DNA of 64,000 nucleotides from positions 1 to 64,000 of the forward strand of contig JAFQMS010000040.1 of NCBI GenBank assembly GCA_017396145.1. The letters are read 5' to 3'. Below are positions 52,039 to 60,839 of this stretch, piece after piece. Each line of letters starts with the position of its first letter. The stretch's first letter is position 1. The notes beneath the pieces were generated by a model. The model was not told where the DNA came from, ran no database searches, and was given only the letters and a program-made list of their open reading frames with translations. The position numbers were made by a program, and so were the translations under genes. This DNA is from Lachnospiraceae bacterium (GTDB lineage: Bacteria; Bacillota; Clostridia; Lachnospirales; Lachnospiraceae).

Positions 52039-54288
52039 ATGTCAACTACTATAGATAACATTATACAACTTGATTTTTATGAAGAAATGAAGACATCCTA
52101 CAGAGACTATGCCATGAGTGTTATTGTCTCTCGTGCTCTTCCTGATGTAAGGGACGGACTTAAGCCAGTTCAAAGACGTATTCTCTATGCTATGAACGAA
52201 CTTAACCTTTCTCCTGACAAGCCACATAGAAAAAGTGCCCGTATCGTGGGTGATACCATGGGTAAATACCACCCTCACGGAGACAGTTCTATATATGACG
52301 CTCTTGTTCATATGTCAGAGGACTATTCCCTTAATATTCCTTTGGTGGATGGTCATGGTAACTTTGGTTCTATTGACGGTGACGGTGCCGCTGCCATGCG
52401 TTACACTGAGGCAAGACTATCTACCGGTGCAATGACCTTATTAAATAACTTAGATAAAGGTCTTGTTGACTTCATTCCTAACTTTGATAACAGTGAAAAA
52501 GAGCCTGTGGTTTTACCTGCAATGATTCCTAACCTGTTAATCAATGGTACAACAGGTATTGCTGTTGGTATGGCTACTAATATCCCACCACACAACCCAT
52601 ACGAGGTTATTTCCGGTGCAATTGCTTATATCGAAAAGCCTTCCATCACCACTGCAGAGCTTATGGAGATTATTCCGGGTCCAGATTTCCCAACTGGAGG
52701 AATCATTACCAACAATTCAGCCCTTGAACAGATTTACGAAACAGGCGAAGGCAAGATAAAGGTTCGCGCCAAAACAGAAATTGAAAATGGTGAGTACGGC
52801 AGAAAGAATATTATCATTACTGAAATTCCTTATACCGTTGCCGGCAACAAAACAAAGCTTGTTGAAAATCTTTCTATGCTTATGAAGGATAAGGTATTTG
52901 ATGAAATATATGATGTAAGAGACGAGTCTTCAAAGGAAGGTATCCGTATTGTTATTGAGGTTAAAAAAGACCGTGATGTTAATAATCTTCTTAATGGTTT
53001 ATTTAAGAAAACTGCCATGGAAGATACTTATAGTGTCAACCTGCTTGCAGTTAAGGCGCAGCAGCCAATAACATTTTCCCTCAAATCCATGATTAAGGAA
53101 TTCATTGATTTTCAGGTTGAACTCTACACTAAAGAATACAAGCATCTTCTTGACAAGGCCGAGAAGCGTCTCGAGATTGTTGATGGTCTTATTCGTGCCA
53201 CAGATGTTATTGACCTTATTATTGAGATTCTTCGTGGTTCAAGTTCTGTTAAGCAGGCAAAGGAATGTCTTGTTAATGGTACAACTACAGATATTAAATT
53301 CAAGAATCCTGATTCAGAATACGAAGCATCAAAACTTAATTTTACAGTTAATCAGGCTGATGCAATTCTCGCAATGCCTCTTAGCCGTTTGGTAGGTCTT
53401 GAGATTCTCAAACTTACAGAAGAAAATAAAGACCTTGTAGATAAAATATTTGAATACAAAGGAATTCTTTCTGACAACAGACAGTTGCTTAGACAGATTA
53501 AGATTAGACTTAAGGAATTCCGTCGTACCTTTAGAACAGAAAGAAAAACTCTTATCTGTGAATATGTTGGTGAGGATTATAAAGAAGAGGTTAAGATTGA
53601 AGATATTTATGTACTGATAGATAAATTTGGATACACCAAAAGTCTTGATAATGCTGCATTTGCAAGAACCGCACCTGAAACTATCAGCGAATTTTCTCAT
53701 GTAGTTTCAATGAAGAATAACGATAAACTTTGTATGTTTACTACAAAGGGTAATCTATTCTCCATAAAGGCTGCTTCTATTCCAAAGGCGAGAGTTAAGG
53801 ATAAGGGTGTGTTAATTCAGACTTTATGCAAAATGGAAAATGATGATGATATACTTACATTTAGCGGCTTTGAAACGCTATTTGATTCACAACTTGTATT
53901 CATAACAAAGCATGGTTATGTGAAGAAGGTATCCGGTGTAGAATTCGAAACTACCCGTTCTATGATTGCTTCAACCAAACTTGAAGATGGTGACAGCCTT
54001 GTGGGTGTATGTGTTTTGAGTGCAACCGAAGCACTAAGTGATAATATGAAAGTAATCCTTCTTACTAAGAAAGGACTATCTCTTGGTTTCCCACTTTCAG
54101 AGATTACAGAACTTAAAAAAGCAAGCCGCGGTATCAAGGGTATTGCTCTTGATAGCAGTGACGAGCTTGCATTTGGATGTGTTGTTGATGCTAAGACCGA
54201 AACATTTAGTTACAACCAAAAGGTATACTCAGCTAAGAAGGTTAAGATGAGAAAACGTGGTGCTAAAGGAATGAAGTCCAGCTTATAA
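52039..54288 (+). CDS. Type IIA DNA topoisomerase subunit A (GyrA/ParC family), degenerate GyrA box
   Basis: 749 residues with the winged-helix and tower core: [17 protein letters not shown], the quinolone region [13 protein letters not shown] with the usual Ser and Asp, and the catalytic tyrosine Tyr122 in [10 protein letters not shown]. The C-terminal propeller has a GyrA-box position reading KASRGIKG (about 694-701) instead of QRRGGKG, so DNA wrapping and negative supercoiling are doubtful. Length is shorter than typical GyrA. It may be topoisomerase IV-like (decatenation). Start at 52039 with AAAGGA upstream; the longer frame runs through the palindromic element. Confidence 0.93.
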   Translation: MSTTIDNIIQLDFYEEMKTSYRDYAMSVIVSRALPDVRDGLKPVQRRILYAMNELNLSPDKPHRKSARIVGDTMGKYHPHGDSSIYDALVHMSEDYSLNIPLVDGHGNFGSIDGDGAAAMRYTEARLSTGAMTLLNNLDKGLVDFIPNFDNSEKEPVVLPAMIPNLLINGTTGIAVGMATNIPPHNPYEVISGAIAYIEKPSITTAELMEIIPGPDFPTGGIITNNSALEQIYETGEGKIKVRAKTEIENGEYGRKNIIITEIPYTVAGNKTKLVENLSMLMKDKVFDEIYDVRDESSKEGIRIVIEVKKDRDVNNLLNGLFKKTAMEDTYSVNLLAVKAQQPITFSLKSMIKEFIDFQVELYTKEYKHLLDKAEKRLEIVDGLIRATDVIDLIIEILRGSSSVKQAKECLVNGTTTDIKFKNPDSEYEASKLNFTVNQADAILAMPLSRLVGLEILKLTEENKDLVDKIFEYKGILSDNRQLLRQIKIRLKEFRRTFRTERKTLICEYVGEDYKEEVKIEDIYVLIDKFGYTKSLDNAAFARTAPETISEFSHVVSMKNNDKLCMFTTKGNLFSIKAASIPKARVKDKGVLIQTLCKMENDDDILTFSGFETLFDSQLVFITKHGYVKKVSGVEFETTRSMIASTKLEDGDSLVGVCVLSATEALSDNMKVILLTKKGLSLGFPLSEITELKKASRGIKGIALDSSDELAFGCVVDAKTETFSYNQKVYSAKKVKMRKRGAKGMKSSL

Positions 54289-54314
54289 ATAGCCTAAAAT
54301 TCTCCTGTATCAAT

Positions 54315-54941
54315 TTATAACACAACTCCAGTTAGAAATATTTCTAATCCAATAACAATTAGTATTACTCCGCCAAAGATACTTGCTTTGTCGGAGTATT
54401 TTATTCCTACTTTTTTGCCTACGACAACTCCAACCATACATATGATAAATGTAACTATGGCTATTATTACAGCACATAAAAGCGCCATTCCAAAGCCATA
54501 TTTAGCAATGGTAAAACCTACTGATAAAGCATCTATAGATGTGGCGATTCCCTGAATTAACACAAGTGAGACGCATAGTTTTTTGCAGTTCTCTTTCTTT
54601 TCTTTGTTTTCTGTGCTATCCACATCATCCTTTTCCTCTGTCTGTTTGAACAAAGCCTCTTTAATCATACTACCACCAATAAACAAAAGCAGTACAAGAG
54701 CAATCCATGGTACAAACCTTTCAAACGCCTTAAAATGAGAGACTATAGTGTGAACACATATCCAGCCTATCATAGGCATCACAGCCTGAAAAACAGCAAA
54801 CACACCTGCTATTAATATCATCTTATTTTTCTTCATCTTAGGCTCATTGAGTCCGTTAGCTACAGATACCGAAAATGCATCCATTGCAAGTCCTACTCCA
54901 AGCATGATGCTGGTAATTATAAATTCTATTGTGATTTTCAT
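54315..54941 (-). CDS. mntP: Manganese efflux pump MntP
   Basis: 208 residues with six membrane helices. Both halves carry the MntP signatures: GLAMDAFSVSVANGL near the N-terminus and QGIATSIDALSVGFTIA in the middle, each with the buried Asp needed for transport. A charged loop rich in Glu, Lys and Asp (about residues 98-117) lies between the halves. It exports Mn2+ under excess. It is convergent with the topoisomerase A gene. No yybP-type manganese riboswitch fits in the short upstream gap. Confidence 0.92.
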   Translation of the reverse strand: MKITIEFIITSIMLGVGLAMDAFSVSVANGLNEPKMKKNKMILIAGVFAVFQAVMPMIGWICVHTIVSHFKAFERFVPWIALVLLLFIGGSMIKEALFKQTEEKDDVDSTENKEKKENCKKLCVSLVLIQGIATSIDALSVGFTIAKYGFGMALLCAVIIAIVTFIICMVGVVVGKKVGIKYSDKASIFGGVILIVIGLEIFLTGVVL

Positions 54942-54997
54942 GATAATCCTTTCTTGTATTCGTAGACTAGTTTATATAATAAACCATTCCTCTTATG

Positions 54998-55294
54998 CTA
55001 CAGCATTTTAGTAATGTCCTGATATCTATTCAATACTCGGTAAATTTCTACATACTCATTTACCACTTTATACAATACTATGTAATTCCCTGAAATCACA
55101 TATTTATAGTTAGTTCGAAAGCTAACTCTTTTGGAAAGGTCCGCTCCTATATATGGAAATATTTGCATATTTTCTATCTGAGAATATATTTCCTGAATAG
55201 TCTTTATTGCCATTTGTTCATCATCCTCAGCAATATACTCTCTTATCTTTTTTAAATCTTCTGCAACTATAGGAGTAATTCGTAATTTCATCAT
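54998..55294 (-). CDS. ParE/RelE-type toxin
   Basis: 98 residues: MMKLRITPIVAEDLKKIREYI and later RTNYKYVISGNYIVLYKVV and YRVLNRYQDI, the pattern of the RelE/ParE superfamily toxins. RelE members cut mRNA on the ribosome and ParE members poison gyrase; the sequence alone does not decide. It is 3 bases after the antitoxin gene. A topoisomerase operon lies next door, but that is not evidence of a target. Confidence 0.88.
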   Translation of the reverse strand: MMKLRITPIVAEDLKKIREYIAEDDEQMAIKTIQEIYSQIENMQIFPYIGADLSKRVSFRTNYKYVISGNYIVLYKVVNEYVEIYRVLNRYQDITKML

Positions 55295-55297
55295 AGA

Positions 55298-55546
55298 CTA
55301 TACCCCAACATTTTCTTTTAACTCATCTAAAGTCATCCACGCACTTTCATCTTTAACCGAATTCTCTGCCTCTTGCAAACTTAAAAGCAGTTTTTTCTCC
55401 ATCCTATCACGCTCATAATCTTCGATGTCCATAACCACATATTTACCTCTTCCATTCTTAGTTAAGAATACAGGTTCTCCTATGGAACAATTTTTTAACA
55501 CCTCATTATAATTTCTCAAATCTGATACAGGTAATATATTTGGCAT
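55298..55546 (-). CDS. Phd/YefM-type antitoxin
   Basis: 82 residues starting MPNILPVSDLRNYNEVLKNC, with PVFLTKNGRGKYVVMDIEDYE, the DNA-binding fold of Phd/YefM antitoxins; the acidic C-terminal half (DESAWMTLDELKENVGV) would wrap the toxin. GAGGAAG lies upstream. It comes first in the operon, the usual order for autoregulated pairs, and its promoter contains matching palindromes. Confidence 0.88.
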   Translation of the reverse strand: MPNILPVSDLRNYNEVLKNCSIGEPVFLTKNGRGKYVVMDIEDYERDRMEKKLLLSLQEAENSVKDESAWMTLDELKENVGV

Positions 55547-55593
55547 AAAATCAACTTCCTCTCTTAAACTTATTTTTTCCAGGTTACATATAT

Positions 55594-55622
55594 ATTATAC
55601 GCAACAGTGCTGTAAGATTCAA
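55594..55622 (-). promoter_or_regulatory. Promoter of the toxin-antitoxin operon
   Basis: TTGAAT, 17-base spacer and perfect TATAAT on the minus strand. The spacer contains the palindrome ACAGTGCTGT (55604-55613); a related ACAGCGCTAT is at 55634-55643, 30 bases away. They are likely antitoxin operators. Confidence 0.75.
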
Positions 55623-55650
55623 CGACAAATTTTACAGCGCTATTTTACAT

Positions 55651-55687
55651 ACAAAAACCGGATACAGTCTTTAGACCATATCCGGTT
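55651..55687 (-). terminator. Intrinsic terminator of gdhA
   Basis: AACCGGATA and TATCCGGTT pair, with an inner GTCT/AGAC extension, and TTTG follows on the minus strand, 33 bases after the gdhA stop. Confidence 0.85.
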
Positions 55688-55719
55688 ATCTATCTTACAC
55701 TCTATTATTTCATAATATC

Positions 55720-57069
55720 TTAGAATGTTCCCTGTGCCATCATTGCGTCTGCAACCTTAGCAAAACCAACGATGTTAGCACCTGCTACTAAGTTGTATCC
55801 TAAGCCATATTCTTCTGCTGCTGCAGCTGATGAATCATGGATACCAATCATAATCTGATGTAACTTAGCATCAACTTCTTCTTCAGTCCAGCTGTATCTT
55901 TCGCTGTTCTGGCTCATCTCAAGACCTGATACAAGAACACCACCTGCGTTAACAGCCTTAGCTGGAGCAACGATTACATTATCCTGCTCTAATAAGAATC
56001 TTAAAGCATCGTTAGTTGTTGGCATGTTAGCAACTTCGATGTAATACTTAACGCCATTAGCAACGATTTTCTTAGCTTCATCCATATTAACGTCGTTCTG
56101 AGTTGCACATGGCATAACAACGTCAACCTTCTGTCCCCATGGCTTCTGTCCTGGGAAGAATTCGCAACCAAACTTGTCAGCATAATCCTGAACCTTATCA
56201 CGACCAGAATTTCTCATCTCAAGTAAGTACTCAATCTTCTCTTCTGTGATAATACCTTCTGGATCATATATATATCCATCTGGGCCTGATAATGTAACAG
56301 CCTTACCACCGAGCTCAGCAATCTTCTTAGCTGCACCCCATGCAACGTTACCAAAACCTGATAATGCGAAAGTCTTTCCTTCGATTGACTCGCCTTCATG
56401 CTTTAATACTTCGTTAGCATAGTAAACTGCACCATAACCTGTTGCTTCTGGACGGATTAGGGAACCACCGTAAGAACGTCCCTTACCTGTAAGTGTTCCA
56501 TTTTCAAATGCACCTCTAATACGACGATACTGTCCATACATGTAACCAATCTCACGTCCGCCTACACCGATATCTCCAGCTGGAACGTCAACATCTGGTC
56601 CAATGTGACGATATAACTCTGTCATAAATGCCTGGCAGAATCTCATGATTTCTCCATCGCTCTTACCGCGTGGGTCGAAATCAGAACCACCTTTACCACC
56701 ACCCATAGGAAGTGTTGTAAGAGAGTTCTTAAATGTCTGCTCGAATCCAAGGAACTTCATGATAGATAAGTTAACAGATGGATGGAAACGTAAACCACCC
56801 TTGTAAGGTCCGATTGCACCGTTGAACTGTACACGGTATCCACGGTTAACCTGAGTCTGTCCGTTATCATCAACCCAAGCTACACGGAATTCGATAACTC
56901 TCTCTGGCTCGCACATTCTCTCAAGAAGTGCTGCTTTCTTATATTCCTCTTCATGTTTTTCAACTACTGGTTTAAGAGAAGATAAAACCTCTTCAACTGC
57001 CTGAAGGAATTCAGGTTCGTTGGCATTCTTCTTAGACACAGCCTCAATGACTTCATCAACGTATGACAT
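55720..57069 (-). CDS. gdhA: Glutamate dehydrogenase
   Basis: 449 residues. The substrate site PYKGGLRFHPSVN, the catalytic lysine region PMGGGKGGSDFDP and the dinucleotide-binding GFGNVAWGAAKK are all present, as in hexameric GDHs of the NADP-preferring type. It links 2-oxoglutarate and ammonia with glutamate. Start at 57069 (MSYVDEV), eight bases after GGAGG; an ATG two codons earlier is too close. Codon use is more regular than in neighbours, consistent with high expression. Cofactor choice is inferred. Confidence 0.96.
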   Translation of the reverse strand: MSYVDEVIEAVSKKNANEPEFLQAVEEVLSSLKPVVEKHEEEYKKAALLERMCEPERVIEFRVAWVDDNGQTQVNRGYRVQFNGAIGPYKGGLRFHPSVNLSIMKFLGFEQTFKNSLTTLPMGGGKGGSDFDPRGKSDGEIMRFCQAFMTELYRHIGPDVDVPAGDIGVGGREIGYMYGQYRRIRGAFENGTLTGKGRSYGGSLIRPEATGYGAVYYANEVLKHEGESIEGKTFALSGFGNVAWGAAKKIAELGGKAVTLSGPDGYIYDPEGIITEEKIEYLLEMRNSGRDKVQDYADKFGCEFFPGQKPWGQKVDVVMPCATQNDVNMDEAKKIVANGVKYYIEVANMPTTNDALRFLLEQDNVIVAPAKAVNAGGVLVSGLEMSQNSERYSWTEEEVDAKLHQIMIGIHDSSAAAAEEYGLGYNLVAGANIVGFAKVADAMMAQGTF

Positions 57070-57112
57070 ATGCATGCCCTCCTATAATCCTATAAAATAT
57101 ATTGCGTAAATA

Positions 57113-57141
57113 AATATAAAACTTTTTTTTCTATTTTTCAA
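57113..57141 (-). promoter_or_regulatory. Promoter of gdhA
   Basis: TTGAAA, 17-base spacer, TATATT on the minus strand, about 37 bases before the start codon. The stretch between is A-rich, which suits a strong promoter. Confidence 0.65.
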
Positions 57142-57182
57142 GTAAATTCACAAGTTTTTTTCTATTTTTTTCGATGTAAATC

Positions 57183-57211
57183 TTGACTAACCAACCTCAT
57201 ATAACTAAAAT
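57183..57211 (+). promoter_or_regulatory. Probable promoter of the transporter gene
   Basis: TTGACT, 17-base spacer, TAAAAT on the plus strand, leaving about 140 bases of untranslated leader before the transporter start. Confidence 0.6.
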
Positions 57212-57358
57212 GCTTTTTGGGCTTTTTATTCTGCTCATTTTTTTATGCAAAATTAACAAAAGCTTATATATTAAAGAGAATCTTGTAATAAATATAATAT
57301 TGCAATACACACAAAGTAATCAAAAGAGAAACTAAAGATTGTGAGATAAACCAAGATT

Positions 57359-58492
57359 ATGACAAAGCTAATTAAATCACTTGCAAAAAAACCAATACTC
57401 AGACCAACTGTTTTAAATATCGCTATGGTTGCCATGCTTATAACCTGTATATTCGTCCCTGTGGATTCAGAATATATAGACTACTTTAATTTTCAAACTC
57501 TGGCAACTCTTTTTTGCACTCTTGCTGTAGTTGCTGCATTTTCCCATATACATATATTTGAGATAATAAGCAAGTTCCTCGTAATCAAACTTCACACTTT
57601 AAAACTTGCAGTTCTTGCCCTTGTATTCATCACATTTTTCGGTTCAATGCTTCTTGCAAATGACATGGCATTGCTTACATTTCTACCTTTAGGCTACTTT
57701 GTCCTAGATAGCACCGACAATAAAAAATATATGGCATACACCTTTATTATGCAAAATATTGCAGCCAATCTTGGTGGTCTTATTACTCCATTTGGCAACC
57801 CTCAAAATCTATATCTGTATGCTTACTACAACATTGATACTACTGAATTTACTGGAATAATGCTTCCTGTGTTTTTAACATCAACATTACTTATAATTAT
57901 ATTCTGTTGCTTTGTTCCATCAAAGCCGCTAACATTGGTTAATGATACAAAATACAAATTTGCTCCCATAAGGACAGTAATTTACAGTGTCTTATTTGTA
58001 TTCAGCCTTTTAATTGTCTTTAGAATCGTAGGCGCCCTGCTTGGAGCTGTTGTAGTAATCGCAGTGCTTATAATAATGGATAGAAAAGCTTTAAAAGAGG
58101 TTAATTATGAGCTTTTACTAACATTTTGCGTATTCTTCGTGTTCAGTGGTAACTGTGCTAGAATCCCTCTTATCAAGAATTTCTTTGTAGGTGTCTTGCC
58201 TATTAACACTTTGATGTTTGGAATCTTGTCATGTCAGTTCATAAGCAATGTTCCAAGTGCAGTGCTTTTATCACACTTTACTACTAACTATCACGCATTA
58301 CTTCCTGCTGTTAACATTGGTGGCCTTGGAACTCCTATTGCATCTTTGGCAAGCCTTATAACACTTACTAATTATAAGAAGCTTTCAGAGGGACAAGAAG
58401 ATTGCAAACCAGTATCATCTTACTTGAAAATGTTTATGTTGATTAATTTCATTTTCTTGACTTTGCTTTATGTGGTGCAGAGTATGGTGTAG
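57359..58492 (+). CDS. Ion transporter superfamily membrane protein (ArsB/SLC13-like)
   Basis: 377 residues with about ten membrane helices. LLANDMALLTFLPLG in the first half and CQFISNVPSAVLLSHF with GGLGTPIASLASLIT in the second resemble the paired hairpins of the ion-transporter superfamily (ArsB, NhaD, SLC13, CitM). QNIAANLGGLITPFGNPQNLYLY is especially close to citrate/arsenite-type sequences, read as motif segments. The transported anion cannot be told. The ribosome site is weak. The gene diverges from gdhA. Confidence 0.8.
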   Translation: MTKLIKSLAKKPILRPTVLNIAMVAMLITCIFVPVDSEYIDYFNFQTLATLFCTLAVVAAFSHIHIFEIISKFLVIKLHTLKLAVLALVFITFFGSMLLANDMALLTFLPLGYFVLDSTDNKKYMAYTFIMQNIAANLGGLITPFGNPQNLYLYAYYNIDTTEFTGIMLPVFLTSTLLIIIFCCFVPSKPLTLVNDTKYKFAPIRTVIYSVLFVFSLLIVFRIVGALLGAVVVIAVLIIMDRKALKEVNYELLLTFCVFFVFSGNCARIPLIKNFFVGVLPINTLMFGILSCQFISNVPSAVLLSHFTTNYHALLPAVNIGGLGTPIASLASLITLTNYKKLSEGQEDCKPVSSYLKMFMLINFIFLTLLYVVQSMV

Positions 58493-58576
58493 GGATACTT
58501 CTCAACGCCCTCTTGCATTTGCGATTACAGTTCTGTATTTGAGTCCACAACTCGGCATTTGCGTAATTGTTCTTTT

Positions 58577-58607
58577 GTATCTATACAAGCTTTTTAGTTA
58601 TAGATAC
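58577..58607. terminator. Candidate terminator between convergent genes
   Basis: GTATCTATA and TATAGATAC pair over 13 bases; TTTGCG follows on the plus strand. It is 85 bases after the transporter stop and 38 before the ATPase stop. The rest of the 58493-58570 gap contains two copies of GCATTTGCG and no gene. Confidence 0.5.
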
Positions 58608-58644
58608 TTTGCGTGGTCAATTTGTGGTTTCTTCAGCCATATTA

Positions 58645-59868
58645 CTAAATCATCCATATAGGCACAATATAATTCTCTCTATCAATTGCACTTAAGTTTG
58701 GTTTCATACAAATAACTGCGCCTTTTCCACGAGGTGTTGATGCCCTATCCAACAGAGCAAATACCTTTACCAGCTCAGTTCCTGGATTAGATGTTTTCTT
58801 AATCTCAATGGGATTTAAAACCCCATCATGTTCAAGTACGATATCTATCTCCTTAGCGTCCTTATCACGATAATAATACAAATAAGGTTCCCTTCCGCAA
58901 TTCAAGTAAGTTTTCATTATTTCTGCAACCACGTAGTTTTCTAAAATTGCTCCGTTCATAGCCCCACTTTCTAACGTTTGGGCACTACTCCATTTTGTCA
59001 AATAACACACTAAGCCCGTATCGTAGAAGTACAACTTTGGTGTTTTCACAAGACGTTTCAACAGATTATTAGAATATGGATGAAGATAAAACACAATGCC
59101 CAATGTCTCTAAAATTGTCAACCAATTCTTTGCCTGTGTCTGATTAATATCTGCATCTCTTGCGATTTCTGCCACATTAAGCATCTGACCACATCTTGCG
59201 GCCACCGCTGTAATAAATCTAAGAAATTTAAGAGAATCTATGGCATCTGACAATTCTTTTACATCCTTCTCAATATAAGTGGACAAGTAACTGCTATAGA
59301 AAATCTGAATGTTACTATTAGCACCACTTACAATTGCTGGCATGGAACCTTGATATATACGGTCAAAAATTCCTCTTGTGTCAGTCTCTACTCTTCCTTT
59401 CTTCCTTTCGTTTAGATGTTCCATTTCTATCAAAAATGGTTCCATCTCTACGCCAGATATTTCAGCTTGAGACAAGGATGTAAGTGAAAGTACTGCCACC
59501 CTTCCTGCCAAGGACTCTTGCACTCCTCTCATCAATTTAAACACTTGTGAGCCTGTAAGCCAAAATGCTCCCGGTTCGTGGGCTTTATCCACATGCATCT
59601 TTATATAAGTAAATAATTCAGGCGCATACTGAACTTCATCTATCAATATAGGGGGCTTGTGCAACTGTAGGAATAATTCTGGATCTGTCTTTGCAATACT
59701 TCTTTCATTCAAATCATCTAATGTTACATATCCTCTATTTGTACCTTCCATTAGTTTCTGAAGCATAGTTGTCTTTCCTACCTGTCTCGGTCCTGTAACT
59801 AAGACCACTGGGTATTCTTTCGTTACTTGATTTACAACATTCTCCAGATTTCTTTTAATATAATTCAT
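58645..59868 (-). CDS. AAA_14/DUF4143 ATPase
   Basis: 407 residues. Walker A GPRQVGKTT, Walker B ILIDEVQYAP, arginine-containing LSLTSLSQAE, a winged-helix part, then a DUF4143 domain with LYFYDTGLVCYL and the nuclease-like DKDAKEIDIVLEHDG and PIEIKK, a PD-(D/E)xK type pattern. The family is common in gut Firmicutes and Bacteroidetes but lacks a settled function. AAGGG lies before the ATG. Three copies of GTATCGGCTA precede the gene, one abutting the -10 box, which suggests self-regulation. A second family member is at 62589-63887. Confidence 0.88.
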   Translation of the reverse strand: MNYIKRNLENVVNQVTKEYPVVLVTGPRQVGKTTMLQKLMEGTNRGYVTLDDLNERSIAKTDPELFLQLHKPPILIDEVQYAPELFTYIKMHVDKAHEPGAFWLTGSQVFKLMRGVQESLAGRVAVLSLTSLSQAEISGVEMEPFLIEMEHLNERKKGRVETDTRGIFDRIYQGSMPAIVSGANSNIQIFYSSYLSTYIEKDVKELSDAIDSLKFLRFITAVAARCGQMLNVAEIARDADINQTQAKNWLTILETLGIVFYLHPYSNNLLKRLVKTPKLYFYDTGLVCYLTKWSSAQTLESGAMNGAILENYVVAEIMKTYLNCGREPYLYYYRDKDAKEIDIVLEHDGVLNPIEIKKTSNPGTELVKVFALLDRASTPRGKGAVICMKPNLSAIDRENYIVPIWMI

Positions 59869-59907
59869 ATCTCGACCCTTCTTTCGGCTGATTCATATTC
59901 TAATTAA

Positions 59908-59936
59908 ATTTTAGCCGATACCATAATAAAAATCAA
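59908..59936 (-). promoter_or_regulatory. Promoter of the first DUF4143 ATPase gene
   Basis: TTGATT, 17-base spacer, TAAAAT on the minus strand. The spacer's last 9 bases and the -10 box read GGTATCGGC-TAAAAT, so one copy of the repeat abuts and overlaps the -10. Confidence 0.75.
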
Positions 59937-59985
59937 GCATGTATCGGCTATTTATCATCTCGAATATATTTTAGCCGATACATGC
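59909..59985. repeat. Three copies of TAGCCGATAC, two forming a 14-bp inverted repeat
   Basis: TTTTAGCCGATAC is at 59909-59921 and again at 59969-59981, exactly 60 bases apart; an inverted copy is at 59941-59950. GCATGTATCGGCTA (59937-59950) and TAGCCGATACATGC (59972-59985) are perfect inverted arms. They lie between the stop of the zinc-ribbon gene and the ATPase start and look like operator sites. Confidence 0.85.
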
Positions 59986-59995
59986 TTTTTTACTC

Positions 59996-60754
59996 CTACA
60001 TATTCTTCATCTCATCTATATCTGTTATACGCCAAATCTTTGCGCTAAATTCCACAATGCCTGAGCCGCAGTAATCACAATATTTCTGACCAAGGTTCTT
60101 AATTGGAGCACCACAGTTAGGACAGGTTAGCACCACTGCCATATCCCCTGGAAATGAGTGCATTACCATATCATAATCCTGTATGTATGTAAGAACTGTG
60201 GTATACTTGGTCTGCTTTCTTTTATTCTTGGCACCGTACACAACCTTGCCCTCTCTTGTGTGCCATACAAAATGGCTCACTGCTGATTCAAGCTTAATGG
60301 ATACAAGGCCTTTTTCCTTAGAATATCTTTTAATCTCTGTTGTATATACCTTAACATCTGCATAATTCTTCTCTATGCCAGCTGCGGTATCATTGCTGAT
60401 AATATTTTCAACCTTTTGTCTGATATTATATCCTGCAAATTCACTTAGTATATTAACATCCTTTTTGCTTATAGCATAAAGATATGAAGAAATGACATTT
60501 TCAACATTAGTTCTCCACTCTTCCCAGTTGAACTCTGGAAAGTCCTTAGTGATTCTTGGCATGTACATCTTTGTCATTGAAGAAACTGTCTTTTGAACAT
60601 TCTGCTCCTCATAATCTCGTTCTGCCACAACCTGCTTAACTGTCTTTCCCGGAAAGAACTGCTCAAAAAGGTGCTTTCCGATGCCCACAAGGACAAGCGC
60701 ACCTATAACAACAATTGCAAGAAGTACTAAAATAATAATTAATACAATGGACAT
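59996..60754 (-). CDS. Membrane-anchored protein with a Tim44-like domain and a C-terminal zinc ribbon
   Basis: 252 residues: one N-terminal helix (IVLIIILVLLAIVVIGALVLV), a soluble alpha-beta part (residues ~55-215) reminiscent of the Tim44/NTF2-like fold (WEEWRTNVENVISSYLYAI, VYTTEIKRYSKEKGLVSI), then a zinc ribbon with CPNCGAP and CDYCGSG. GGAGGTTATTT sets the start at 60754. Bacterial versions have no agreed function. It follows scfB by 85 bases on the same strand. Confidence 0.78.
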   Translation of the reverse strand: MSIVLIIILVLLAIVVIGALVLVGIGKHLFEQFFPGKTVKQVVAERDYEEQNVQKTVSSMTKMYMPRITKDFPEFNWEEWRTNVENVISSYLYAISKKDVNILSEFAGYNIRQKVENIISNDTAAGIEKNYADVKVYTTEIKRYSKEKGLVSIKLESAVSHFVWHTREGKVVYGAKNKRKQTKYTTVLTYIQDYDMVMHSFPGDMAVVLTCPNCGAPIKNLGQKYCDYCGSGIVEFSAKIWRITDIDEMKNM

Positions 60755-60839
60755 AAATAACCTCCATTCCGAAAACATTTATCTAATATTTTCTCACATA
60801 TTTTATCACATAACTGCTACTTAAATTTCGTCTATAACA

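Noticed and set aside
54942..54997. Manganese (yybP-ykoY) riboswitch before mntP
   Set aside because: The gap is about 56 bases, too short, and no matching fold was seen.
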